A stretch of DNA of 64,000 bases, from assembly GCF_024706985.1 (NCBI RefSeq), contig NZ_JAMCCX010000050.1, forward strand, positions 62,001-126,000, written 5' to 3'. Positions 36,326-44,815 of the stretch are shown piece by piece. The notes under the pieces were generated by a model. That model made no database searches and was not told where the DNA came from. It saw only the letters and a program-made list of their open reading frames with translations. A program made the translations under genes and the position numbers. Positions within the stretch are counted from its first letter, which is position 1. Every line of letters begins with the position of its first letter. This DNA comes from Alicyclobacillus sp. SP_1 (GTDB lineage Bacteria; Bacillota; Bacilli; Alicyclobacillales; Alicyclobacillaceae).

Positions 36326-39300
36326 CTAATTCGCTGTCCAAACATCCTTCGCATAGCGTCCACTGGCAAGAAGTCGTTCGAACCAGTTTTGAGCCTCCTG
36401 CTCTCCGACACCGCGAACAGCCTGATACTCTCTGCGTAGTTCCATTTCTACATCCGGAGCCATTTTGCTGCCATCTCCACACACGTATAAGCGTCCTTCG
36501 CGTTCCAGAATGTCCACAATTTTGTCGGCATCATGAGCCATCCGGTGCTGGACGTATGTCTTCTGCACTCCTGCCTCACGTGAGAAGGCGATGTGCAGTG
36601 TAACAACACCGCTCGCTTCGAATTGTTCGAGTTCTTCCCGGTAGATGTAGTCCGATTCATTGCGACAACCAAAGTAAAGATGCGCTTCGCCAAGTTGTTT
36701 CCCCTGCTGTTTGGCCATGGCTCGCGCTTGCAGAAAGCCACGGAAAGGTGCCAGTCCGGTGCCGGGACCGACCATGATGATTGGGCATAAAGGGTCATCC
36801 GGAAGTTGAAATCCAGATTCGGGTGTCCGAACGAATACCACAATGTCGTCACCCGCTTTTCGATCCGCTAAGTAATTCGAAGCGACGCCACGATATTCGC
36901 CGCGGTCGCTCCAGGACGGACTTCGGACAACGGCAACCGTGATACTGGCACGCCGCGCATTGACCTGCGGAGAACTGGAGATAGAATAATATCTTGGTTT
37001 GAGAGCTGGTAAAAGTTCCAAAAAGCGTTCAAAGGGCATTTCGCACGCTTCGTATGTTTCTAAAAGGTCCAGCATCGTAACTCGTTTCGCCAGCACCTGT
37101 GTTTGATATGCCTCGTCTGCCAACAAATTTTCCAACTCCCGTTTGTGTGGTGGGCAAACGGTGAATGCGGCTATTTCACGTATTTGAGACCGAGTGGCAG
37201 CCTCCTGTAGCTCGACGCTCTGTCGAAGCACATCGATGAGCGAAACCGGTCTATCCAATGGAAGGTGAGACCCACTGGCGCCACTGGCTGTTAAAATGAC
37301 TTGGTCTTTGTCATTCAGGTGGAATCTGGAGAGAACTCGACGCACATTCTCCTCTCGGTTGCGCGCGAAGACCCCTAGATGGTCGCCTTCTTGATAGGAC
37401 ACTCCCTCGGGCAGTTCGACTTCAATGTGTCGTGTGCTACGCCCGCTGTCCATTTGCTGAAGTTCTCGATTCTCTGTCACCCATGCGTGAACCGCTCTGT
37501 ATGATTCAGCAAGCGGGGTTTCGGCAAAGCCGCTCACGAAGGTCACGTTCAGTGTGCTTCTTTCTTTTTCTGCATTCTCATTCAGTTTTAAATCGAATGT
37601 TTGCATGGCATCCGTCCACATCTGAGTTTTCCAGTCATCCAATTGCTTCTCAAAGTCGCCACTCGCGTCTGCTTCTCCGCGGAGAGAGAATCTTGTGGCG
37701 CCTTTCTCGACCAGTTTCTCATCAATCCATCGTGGTACCGCTTGGTACGTGCTAGCCCAATTATGGTCACCACAGCCGAATACCGAAAAATGCACACCCT
37801 CGAGTTCGCCAGGCTCCAACTGCTCCAGCCATTGAATGAATTGCCGAGCATTGCTGGGCGGCTTTCCATTGTACGATGAGGTGACGATTAAAAGGGCACC
37901 GTCTGTAGGCAACTTGCCGAGTCGCTCATTCAGGGTGGCTACTTCCGTCTGAATTCCGTGCATCCGGGCAAGGTCAGCCAACTCTTTAGCAATTCGTTCT
38001 GCCGTCCCCATGTCCGACCCATATAGAACCAGTAAGGGACGATTATCGAGACCAATGATTGATGATGTTAACGGTGCAGCTTGGTGCATAGCGGCGGGTG
38101 TTGGCGAAGTTTCGGGTGCACCACTGTACGGTTCGTCCTCGATGTTTCGCTCTCGGCGTTGCACACGGATGGTAAAGTCCTTTGGCTTGAGTGTGAGCGT
38201 CTGTTTGATTTTGAGTTGATAATTCATGTGATCGATCAATTCGAAACGCTGCAAGACCATGGCGAGTACTAAAGTTGCTTCATGGAGTGCGAATTGCATT
38301 CCAATGCAGGCACGTTGCCCGTTTCCAAAGGGTTTGTAGGCGTCACTTGGGACTTTTTCCGAATTCTCAAACCTTTCAGGACGAAATTGTTCAGCATCGT
38401 CCCCCCACGCGTCTTTATCACGGTGAAGCTTAGGTATGTGAACAAAGACCATTTCTCCCTTTTTGACTTCGTATTTTTCGGCAACGGTGGTATCTTCGGT
38501 CGCGGTTAGTGCAAAGCCCGGGGCTGTTGGAAACAACCGCAGAGATTCGCTCAAAATCATCCGCAGATATTTAAGTTGCAACACCTCTGAATACGTGGGC
38601 ACGGAACCTGCAATCACGGTATCGACTTCTTCGTACGCCTTTTTGAGAACAGACGGATGCTTTAACAAAAAATAAATTGCAAAAGACAGTAATCCACTTG
38701 TAGTTTCGTGTCCAGCAATGAGGAACGTGATGATTTGGTAACGAATGTTGGCGTCGTCTAGGGGCTCTCCTGTCTCCGCATCGGTCACATTCAGCATTCG
38801 AGCGAGTAAGTCTGTCTCGCCTTGGTCTCCTCTCGATTTGCGTTCGGAAATAATCTTGTCCACGAGTGCGAACATACTCTGAATGTCCCGCTCAAATTGG
38901 CGTCTTTGTCGTATCATCATTTGGTCTTGGAGCGGCAAACGATTGTTTTTGTGCATTGCTTCATCCAACGCACGAACCATACTCACAATGAAGGGATTCG
39001 GTGTCTCCCTGTAGTAGCTGTTAAAGCGATAGCTAAAAGCGCATAAGCCGATAGTGTCGAGAGTCAGTCTCGTCATATCATCCGGTACATCGATGCTTTC
39101 ATCTGTGTTCAGTCGATTCCACTTTTGCACCAATTGCATCGCGATGTCCACCATCATGGCATGGTAGCCTTTCATGGCGGGCTGACTGAAGGAGGGAAGC
39201 AAAATTCTGTGTGCCTGCTGCCAATTTGGCTCCTCCGTCAAAGCAGTGAACAGTCCGTCTCCAGTGAAGGAGCGTACATTTCGCAAATGACCGATGTTTT

Positions 39301-39511
39301 TGTCAAAGCGGGACTCGTTGCAAACGCTCGCAACGACTTTCGGTTCACTTGTGACAATGTATGACTTTCCCGGTAGCTCAAGGCGAAACGTGGGTCCGCA
39401 TTGGTCGACAATTTTGTCAAACGATATACTCGGAGAGTCTTTGTCAATTAAGGGCAGGTTTCCGAGTGGACCAAATTTTTGGGGCTGGGGAATGGGTAAC
39501 GTTTTTTCCAT
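36326..39511 (-). CDS. CYP102-type self-sufficient P450:reductase fusion
   Basis: This 1061-residue cytosolic fatty-acid hydroxylase fuses a P450 domain (1-450) with FMN flavodoxin-like (about 478-620) and FAD/NADPH reductase domains, like P450-BM3. Haem ligand is C402 in [11 protein letters not shown]; the oxygen-activating helix reads AGHETTSG (T270, T271). F88 matches BM3 F87 above the haem, whereas BM3 R47 and Y51, which hold the fatty-acid carboxylate, correspond to Lys and Val, suggesting a shifted substrate range. FAD/NADPH motifs include YYSISSSP and [14 protein letters not shown]. The gene diverges from a TetR regulator with palindromic operators between them. Confidence 0.96.
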   Translation of the reverse strand: MEKTLPIPQPQKFGPLGNLPLIDKDSPSISFDKIVDQCGPTFRLELPGKSYIVTSEPKVVASVCNESRFDKNIGHLRNVRSFTGDGLFTALTEEPNWQQAHRILLPSFSQPAMKGYHAMMVDIAMQLVQKWNRLNTDESIDVPDDMTRLTLDTIGLCAFSYRFNSYYRETPNPFIVSMVRALDEAMHKNNRLPLQDQMMIRQRRQFERDIQSMFALVDKIISERKSRGDQGETDLLARMLNVTDAETGEPLDDANIRYQIITFLIAGHETTSGLLSFAIYFLLKHPSVLKKAYEEVDTVIAGSVPTYSEVLQLKYLRMILSESLRLFPTAPGFALTATEDTTVAEKYEVKKGEMVFVHIPKLHRDKDAWGDDAEQFRPERFENSEKVPSDAYKPFGNGQRACIGMQFALHEATLVLAMVLQRFELIDHMNYQLKIKQTLTLKPKDFTIRVQRRERNIEDEPYSGAPETSPTPAAMHQAAPLTSSIIGLDNRPLLVLYGSDMGTAERIAKELADLARMHGIQTEVATLNERLGKLPTDGALLIVTSSYNGKPPSNARQFIQWLEQLEPGELEGVHFSVFGCGDHNWASTYQAVPRWIDEKLVEKGATRFSLRGEADASGDFEKQLDDWKTQMWTDAMQTFDLKLNENAEKERSTLNVTFVSGFAETPLAESYRAVHAWVTENRELQQMDSGRSTRHIEVELPEGVSYQEGDHLGVFARNREENVRRVLSRFHLNDKDQVILTASGASGSHLPLDRPVSLIDVLRQSVELQEAATRSQIREIAAFTVCPPHKRELENLLADEAYQTQVLAKRVTMLDLLETYEACEMPFERFLELLPALKPRYYSISSSPQVNARRASITVAVVRSPSWSDRGEYRGVASNYLADRKAGDDIVVFVRTPESGFQLPDDPLCPIIMVGPGTGLAPFRGFLQARAMAKQQGKQLGEAHLYFGCRNESDYIYREELEQFEASGVVTLHIAFSREAGVQKTYVQHRMAHDADKIVDILEREGRLYVCGDGSKMAPDVEMELRREYQAVRGVGEQEAQNWFERLLASGRYAKDVWTAN

Positions 39512-39567
39512 AGAAAGGTCTCTCCTTTGTTTCTAGGACGTAACGATCCGGTCTCAGAGTCGAAGAT

Positions 39568-39583
39568 ATGAGCTTTTACTCAT
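39568..39583. promoter_or_regulatory. Palindromic operator 1 in CYP102-TetR intergenic region
   Basis: ATGAG-CTTTTA-CTCAT, an inverted repeat with 6-base centre, lies 57 bp upstream of the P450 start. It is the same design as two further copies and is probably bound by the TetR protein. Confidence 0.7.
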
Positions 39584-39593
39584 GTATCATTAT

Positions 39594-39609
39594 ACGAGTA
39601 AAAACTCGT
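39594..39609. promoter_or_regulatory. Palindromic operator 2
   Basis: ACGAG-TAAAAA-CTCGT, an inverted repeat of the same length as operator 1. Its start is 26 bp from that of operator 1, which suggests cooperative or same-face TetR binding over the P450 promoter. Confidence 0.68.
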
Positions 39610-39714
39610 GTTTGCAAAATGTTTTTTGAAACGGGGCGTTCCCATCAATCGAGCTACACGGGGATGAAAGAAGGTTATCGTTGAATTTGCTCCTGTACTG
39701 GCACGTGATATGAT

Positions 39715-39730
39715 ATGAGTCAAAGCTCAT
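39715..39730. promoter_or_regulatory. Palindromic operator 3 upstream of the TetR gene
   Basis: ATGAG-TCAAAG-CTCAT repeats the operator-1 half-sites exactly and lies 42 bp before the chosen TetR start. It probably mediates autoregulation. It also contains a spurious in-frame ATG. Confidence 0.7.
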
Positions 39731-39771
39731 GTTTCTTGAAGGTGGTCCTCACAATCGACAACAGGATAGGT

Positions 39772-40356
39772 ATGCCCTATGAAAAACCGAAAACGGCACG
39801 CGGTCAGCAACGAGTGGACCGAATCTTGGATGCGGCCGCGCATCTTATCGTCGAAGATGGGATTGACACCATAACAACGAATGCTATTGCAAAGCGCGCC
39901 AAGACATCCATCGGATCGCTGTACCAATTTTTTCCTAATAAAGAGAGTGTGCTGGTTGCTTTAGCAGACCGGTATCGAAAGTCTCTCCAAACAATTCTTG
40001 ACAAGGCGTTGGAGGAGAATACAGAGTCTGTAGATTTCACGGATTTACTGGAGAGTATTATCGACAATGTGGTTCAGTTTCAGTTAGACAATATAGCTTT
40101 TCGTGCCATCTTTCCGCCGCCTTCCGGCGTGCCGGCGGACTCCTTATTTCATGAAATCATGTCAAGGTTAATGGATTTGTTTTCAATATGGGCACCGGAA
40201 ATGTCACAAGAAGACAAGAGCTTGCATGCGGAAATTTGCCTCCGTGTCATGGCCGCCTTGCTTCCTTTGACTCACGACCAGTCGGAGGTTCGTGAAGAGG
40301 GAGTGAGGGAATTGAAGAGGATACTCAGAGCTTACTTAGAGCCTCTGATTCGATAA
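39772..40356 (+). CDS. TetR-family repressor of CYP102 (FatR-like)
   Basis: This 194-residue TetR regulator has an N-terminal helix-turn-helix (ITTNAIAKRAKTSIGSLYQFFPNKESVLVAL) and a variable ligand domain. ATG 39772 is favoured over ATG 39715, which lies inside an operator. In B. subtilis the TetR protein FatR represses its CYP102 partner and is released by fatty acids. The divergent arrangement and three operators suggest the same logic here, which is inference. Confidence 0.88.
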   Translation: MPYEKPKTARGQQRVDRILDAAAHLIVEDGIDTITTNAIAKRAKTSIGSLYQFFPNKESVLVALADRYRKSLQTILDKALEENTESVDFTDLLESIIDNVVQFQLDNIAFRAIFPPPSGVPADSLFHEIMSRLMDLFSIWAPEMSQEDKSLHAEICLRVMAALLPLTHDQSEVREEGVRELKRILRAYLEPLIR

Positions 40357-40386
40357 GTGGCACGCCAGATTTTCTCGCGTTTGGCT

Positions 40387-41112
40387 CTAAAGTTTCACCA
40401 GTCCAAGTTTCACGGCATACAGAACGGCTTGCGTTCGGTCGAAGACATTCAGCTTTCCGAGAATGTGGCTGACGTGAACCTTGACGGTTTTTTCACTAAT
40501 GCCAAGATTCATGCCAATTTCTTTGTTCGACAGACCTCGTGCTAATTCTTCGAGTACGTCTCTCTCGCGTTCTGTGAGTGGGTCTGCCAGTGTCGTTATC
40601 GCGGGTTGGTCGTGTTTGTCTGAAGACGACATAACGTCCGCAGTTTGAGTTGGCGGAACTGCTGGAGAGACTTCGTTGATTGCGTTGGCGGCGGCCCACG
40701 CTGACTGCTCCATCACCATTCGGCCCGCAGCGGCTTGGCGAATACTCCCGAGTAACAAATCCGGCGGGACGTCTTTTTGAAGATACCCAATGGCACCAGC
40801 AGACAGGGCGGCGATGGCCGCCTCGCTGTCGGAAAAAGAAGTGAGAGCGAGCAATCGAAGGGCCGGCCGCAGTGCATGCAGTTGCCGAATGGCCGCAATG
40901 CCGTCGCAAGGTCCCGGCATTTTGAGGTCCATGATGACCACATCTACCGAGAGTTGTGAATCTTGCAACATGCGCACGGCCGTTTCGCCGTCTTCGAACT
41001 CATGGACGATCTCGATGTCCGATGCCAATTGCAGAAATGCTCGCAGCCCTTCCCGAACGACCGGATGGTCGTCGACCATAGCAACTCGGATTTTTTCTTC
41101 GCGGCAGTTCAT
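40387..41112 (-). CDS. NarL/LuxR-type response regulator
   Basis: This 241-residue regulator has a receiver domain with acidic pocket VDDHP, phosphoacceptor Asp in IMDLKMPG (about 58), the ALTSFSD switch Thr/Ser and Lys in YLQKDVPP. A linker of about 45 residues leads to a LuxR helix-turn-helix (LTERERDVLEELARGLSNKEIG). ATG 41112 follows AGGAGAG. It starts 5 bases after the kinase stop, so both form an operon. Confidence 0.92.
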   Translation of the reverse strand: MNCREEKIRVAMVDDHPVVREGLRAFLQLASDIEIVHEFEDGETAVRMLQDSQLSVDVVIMDLKMPGPCDGIAAIRQLHALRPALRLLALTSFSDSEAAIAALSAGAIGYLQKDVPPDLLLGSIRQAAAGRMVMEQSAWAAANAINEVSPAVPPTQTADVMSSSDKHDQPAITTLADPLTERERDVLEELARGLSNKEIGMNLGISEKTVKVHVSHILGKLNVFDRTQAVLYAVKLGLVKL

Positions 41113-41117
41113 CTTTC

Positions 41118-42710
41118 TCACTCTCCTAGAATCTGCACCGGTACGGTCATGGTCACACGAGTTCCCTGCCCCATTCGGCAGTCGATGTTGACTTCGCCGT
41201 GAATGGCAAAAGCTCTTTCTACTATGCTTCGCGTACCCAGTCCGCTACCAATTGCAGAGGAATCGCATCCCTTTCCATTGTCCTCGACAGCGAGTGTCAG
41301 GGTACCAATACGGTTTTGCTCCAGTCGTATTGAAATGGTCTCTGCTTCCGCATGCTTCAGGGCATTGTGCAAGGCTTCGTCGACCATCGCCAAGAGCGCC
41401 GCTCGAACCTTTGCAGACGGTTCGGGAACTGGTTCTTGCAAAACTGTCAGAGTGACTCGAGGACGTGCCTGCAGAGAGAGGGTCGCGACGCGTTCACTCA
41501 AGCTGGCCATCAAAGAGATGGGCTGGTCGAGCGGCCGCAGGGCGTGAATGAGGCGACGCATTTCTTGTTGACTCTCTACCAGGAGCTCTCCAACTCGCTC
41601 TATCGTCGCGCTGGGAGTGGGCTGTCCGTCGCACATCTGTACACTCGCTGTTCGCAGCAACAGTTGTGCTGAGAAGAGACGCTGACTGACCGAGTCGTGG
41701 AGTTCAGCGGCAATTCGGCGCCGTTCTTCGAGTTGCGTGTGACGCATCGCTTCGTGATGCGCTAGAGTCCCTGCGTATGCTGCCGCGAGTTGCCACGCAA
41801 ATGTCTGTAACAATTCCTTATCGGCCTCATCGAATGCGTTCGCGAGACGACTTTCGAGTCGTAATTCGTACTGCGTCCATGGCAGAGGAGTCGTGATAGC
41901 GGAGCGCGCTTCGGAGAGCAGAATGCTTTCACACCCCGTCTCTGGTGCGTCACTTCGCGGATAGACGTACGCTTTTGCACGGTCGTCCGCCGACTGCGTT
42001 GCTTCGGCAACGGCGACAATTTCTGCATGGCCGCGGGCGTCACGGGTCAAGGCACCACAGGCCGAATGGGGGAACATCTCAACGTAGAACTCCAAAGCTC
42101 GTTGCAGCAGTGCCTCCGGAAGCAAATGCCCGTTCCAATCCGCAGGCATTTTTGCCAGTCGCTGCAAGCGCGTTGATTTGTCGCGCTCTAGTTGGAACAT
42201 CCGAGCGCGGTCGACCGCGACCGCTACTTGCTGGCCGACTGTCTGTAAAAATGAGAGCGCATCGTCGTCAAACACGGTGCGGCCAGGAGCCGCAAGGTTG
42301 AGAATACCTAAGGGCATGCCTTTACTGCGTAGCGGGACGCTGGCGTGAAAGTGCAAATTGCCGGTATCTCCCTGTGCAGCTTTGAGTCGGCTACAGCGAA
42401 CAATATTGACGGCTTCTCCGAGTTCGCCGCGTACAAATTGGTCTTGGCATTCACACCACCCGGTGCGGAGTGGCGCTTGTTGGCAGGTGTCCAGAGCTGG
42501 CGGCAAGCCGCTCGCACCCACTTCCACGAAGGAGCGCTTGTGCTCGTCAAAGCGGAAGGCCCAGCCTGTTTCCAAGCCGAGAGCGTCACCCAGGCGCGGT
42601 AGTATGGCTTCGATGGCGGCGGATAGATCGTTCGCTTGATTGAGTGCCTCCGCAATGTCCCGAAACACTTCGATTCGGTTCGGAGACGGATGGAAACCAC
42701 GTTCCTCCAC
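41118..42710 (-). CDS. GAF-containing HisKA_3 sensor histidine kinase
   Basis: This 530-residue soluble kinase of the NarX/DegS/LiaS type has a first GAF domain (about 10-175), a second GAF-like domain (about 200-325), a HisKA_3 domain with ERRRIAAELHDSVSQRLF (phospho-His) and an ATPase domain (N-box DEALHNALKHA, G-boxes EDNGKGC and GLGTRSI). There is no membrane segment. The first GAF holds four cysteines, C76, C86, C88 and C106, spaced C-x9-C-x-C-x17-C, as if to bind a metal or Fe-S cluster. The start is GTG with GGGGGTG upstream. It partners with the downstream response regulator. Confidence 0.9.
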   Translation of the reverse strand: MEERGFHPSPNRIEVFRDIAEALNQANDLSAAIEAILPRLGDALGLETGWAFRFDEHKRSFVEVGASGLPPALDTCQQAPLRTGWCECQDQFVRGELGEAVNIVRCSRLKAAQGDTGNLHFHASVPLRSKGMPLGILNLAAPGRTVFDDDALSFLQTVGQQVAVAVDRARMFQLERDKSTRLQRLAKMPADWNGHLLPEALLQRALEFYVEMFPHSACGALTRDARGHAEIVAVAEATQSADDRAKAYVYPRSDAPETGCESILLSEARSAITTPLPWTQYELRLESRLANAFDEADKELLQTFAWQLAAAYAGTLAHHEAMRHTQLEERRRIAAELHDSVSQRLFSAQLLLRTASVQMCDGQPTPSATIERVGELLVESQQEMRRLIHALRPLDQPISLMASLSERVATLSLQARPRVTLTVLQEPVPEPSAKVRAALLAMVDEALHNALKHAEAETISIRLEQNRIGTLTLAVEDNGKGCDSSAIGSGLGTRSIVERAFAIHGEVNIDCRMGQGTRVTMTVPVQILGE

Positions 42711-42757
42711 ATGGTCACCCCCATAGTCGCAGGGAAGTGGATTGCTAATGATTCACG

Positions 42758-42797
42758 TCAGAAAGTCGATTGCCTTCAGAAAGTCGATTGCTTTCAG
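42758..42797. repeat. Two-copy 18-bp tandem repeat
   Basis: TCAGAAAGTCGATTGC at 42758-42773 and 42776-42791 (period 18) plus a TCAG stub at 42794-42797. It lies between the QueA-like gene end and the sensor kinase start. Confidence 0.85.
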
Positions 42798-42803
42798 TGT
42801 ACA

Positions 42804-43913
42804 CTACAAAATCAGATTCGAGTCGCCAAATTCGTGCCATAGATACTCGCGGTGCAACGCTTCTTCGTAGGCTTTGTGCAACTGTTCTGGAGTCACGAAA
42901 GCATAGAGCATCGCCAGGTGACTGGTGGCGTCGTGATGTAGCCCGGTCAGCAAACTGGTGACGGACACTGGTGGATTGTTCGGAGTGATGACAACCGTCG
43001 TCCAGCCAGACTTGTTTCCCATCACCAGTCCGTCTCGGCCTGTTGCCGCGGCGAGAGCACGGACGACCGTGGTTCCTGCGGCGATGACGCGGCGACCGTC
43101 GCGGTTTGCACGATTGACCACGTCTGCCGTGGCTTGGGGAACGGAAAACCACTCCGGGAGGAACGGATGGTCGTCGAGGGAGCCAACCACTTCGTGGCTG
43201 GACACGCCAGTGTGCAACGTGATGTTTGTGATGGCCACGCCATTTTGGCGAAGTTCGCTCAGCACCCGGTTCGAGAATGGTCGGGCCGCCGATGGCATTT
43301 CGGCCGATCCGCTGTGTTTCGCAAACACAGTCTGGTACGCGTCCAAGTCGGGCCGCGATTGCAGATACTCATACCGGATGGGCTGTCCGCAAGTCGCTGC
43401 CGCCTGCCACAGGTCTCCACGGCTTTCGACGTACCAAAGACGACTGTTGGGATGGAAATGGCCAAGGACCGTCGTCGCGACGCCGCCTATGAACAGTTGT
43501 TCGCCGATGTCAAAAGGTTGTTCGTCGGCCAGCCCATCCATCGTCCGACGTTCGACCACATAGACCGTCGGAGTGAGACAAAGGGCGAGGTGGATGCGCA
43601 GATGACTACCCGTCTTGACCCGAATGGCGGGCATGCTTGCAGGAAGCGTCTTCGAGTCGTTGACCACGAGGACATCTCCAGCACGCAGGAAGTCCGTCAT
43701 CTTGAGAAATTGAGTGTGTTCAATACGGCCCGTGGCTCGGTGGAGTACGAGCAGCCGTACTTCATCTCGTGCCAATCCGCGCTCTTCTGGGGTTTGTCGA
43801 GCAGGGGTAGGCACACCGGAAAGATGAAGAGACAAAGGGAATGGGTTGGGAATATTATGAAATACCCGTTCCGGCGCTTTGGAGTAAGGTGCCACAGTTT
43901 CACGTTGCCTCAT
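42804..43913 (-). CDS. Divergent QueA-like SAM:tRNA ribosyltransferase-isomerase homolog
   Basis: This 369-residue protein follows the QueA fold throughout: PEERGLARDEVRLLVL, VLVVNDSKTLPA, LDAYQTVFAKHSGS, a ThxG motif region, VIAAGTTVVRALA and the C-terminal EFGDSNLIL (usually FGDAMLIL). Key loops differ: PTAGLHF is PSAARPFS (207-214) and HVGLGTF is HTGVSSHE (234-241). Canonical QueA makes epoxyqueuosine in tRNA wobble position 34. This paralog may have another substrate. Its ATG overlaps the SDR stop (ATGA), with GGAGG upstream. No other queuosine gene is in the window. Confidence 0.85.
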   Translation of the reverse strand: MRQRETVAPYSKAPERVFHNIPNPFPLSLHLSGVPTPARQTPEERGLARDEVRLLVLHRATGRIEHTQFLKMTDFLRAGDVLVVNDSKTLPASMPAIRVKTGSHLRIHLALCLTPTVYVVERRTMDGLADEQPFDIGEQLFIGGVATTVLGHFHPNSRLWYVESRGDLWQAAATCGQPIRYEYLQSRPDLDAYQTVFAKHSGSAEMPSAARPFSNRVLSELRQNGVAITNITLHTGVSSHEVVGSLDDHPFLPEWFSVPQATADVVNRANRDGRRVIAAGTTVVRALAAATGRDGLVMGNKSGWTTVVITPNNPPVSVTSLLTGLHHDATSHLAMLYAFVTPEQLHKAYEEALHREYLWHEFGDSNLIL

Positions 43914-44683
43914 GACGCGGTCACCTCCAGAACTCCATGACCAGCCACCCGCAGTCGCGTGCCACTTTGGAACGGAAAAGCGACGTCGTCCTCTAGCGGC
44001 TTGAAGAGCGGCCAGAGAGTTTCTGCGACGCTCAGCGGATCGGCCAAACCATCAGCATCGCTGTCCACAGAGCGGTGCATGGCGGTATCCATGTCGCCTG
44101 GGTCGACGCTATAGACGTATACGGGACGGTCGCCAAGTTCGGCTGCGAGCGTTTTGTGAAGGAGATCTAACGCGGCCTTCGAGGCACCATAGATACCCCA
44201 TCCCGGATATCCGCCGGTCGCGGCATCGCTCGAGATTCCGACGATCACGCTGCGCCGGCGCTCCTCTAAATGCGACAGCGCGTGGCGGAGCAGTTGGTTG
44301 GGAGCCACGACGTTCGTCTCGAAGACGCTACGGTCGTTTGCGGCGGTGCTGTGAAGCACGTACGGCAGTGGCAACAGCCCAAGCGTCGATGCGTTGTTGA
44401 CGATGGCGTCAATGTGCCCGAAGGCGCCTACGGCCTCCTCTATGAAACGGCGCTGGAATGCAGGGTGGGTCACGTCCCCGACGAGTGCGACGAGTGGGTA
44501 ACGACTATCGACAGACGCCTTTAACGCCTCGATGCCCGCTTTCGTACGCGCACAGGTGCAGACTGCAAATCCCTGCCTCAACAGCATCTGCGTCAGCGCG
44601 TAGCCGAGGCCTTGCGTTCCTCCGGTAATGACTGCAACCGGGCGCTGCTCGCGGTCTTGTTCAATAGTATCCATAGTGGACAT
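43910..44683 (-). CDS. Short-chain dehydrogenase/reductase coupled to QueA-like gene
   Basis: This 257-residue classical SDR has cofactor motif TGGTQGLG (about 20-27), NNAS, a catalytic Ser region (VGISSDAATGG) and YGASK. GGAGGATTTTT precedes ATG 44683. Its stop overlaps the QueA-like start by 4 bases, so the two products are probably made together. The substrate is unknown. Confidence 0.9.
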   Translation of the reverse strand: MSTMDTIEQDREQRPVAVITGGTQGLGYALTQMLLRQGFAVCTCARTKAGIEALKASVDSRYPLVALVGDVTHPAFQRRFIEEAVGAFGHIDAIVNNASTLGLLPLPYVLHSTAANDRSVFETNVVAPNQLLRHALSHLEERRRSVIVGISSDAATGGYPGWGIYGASKAALDLLHKTLAAELGDRPVYVYSVDPGDMDTAMHRSVDSDADGLADPLSVAETLWPLFKPLEDDVAFPFQSGTRLRVAGHGVLEVTAS

Positions 44684-44815
44684 AAAAATCCTCCTCGCTC
44701 ATTGGGGGGAGTTTCGCAGAACCAGTTCGGGTCGCTCAACTCACGCCTTCATCGTAGAGGAGGAGGTGCAAAAAAAACGTCCGACAATTGTCTTACTGCG
44801 CATAGGACTTTGGTC

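Noticed and set aside
39715-39771. Upstream ATG for the TetR gene
   Set aside because: It lies inside a palindromic operator and adds residues not typical of the family; ATG 39772 fits better.
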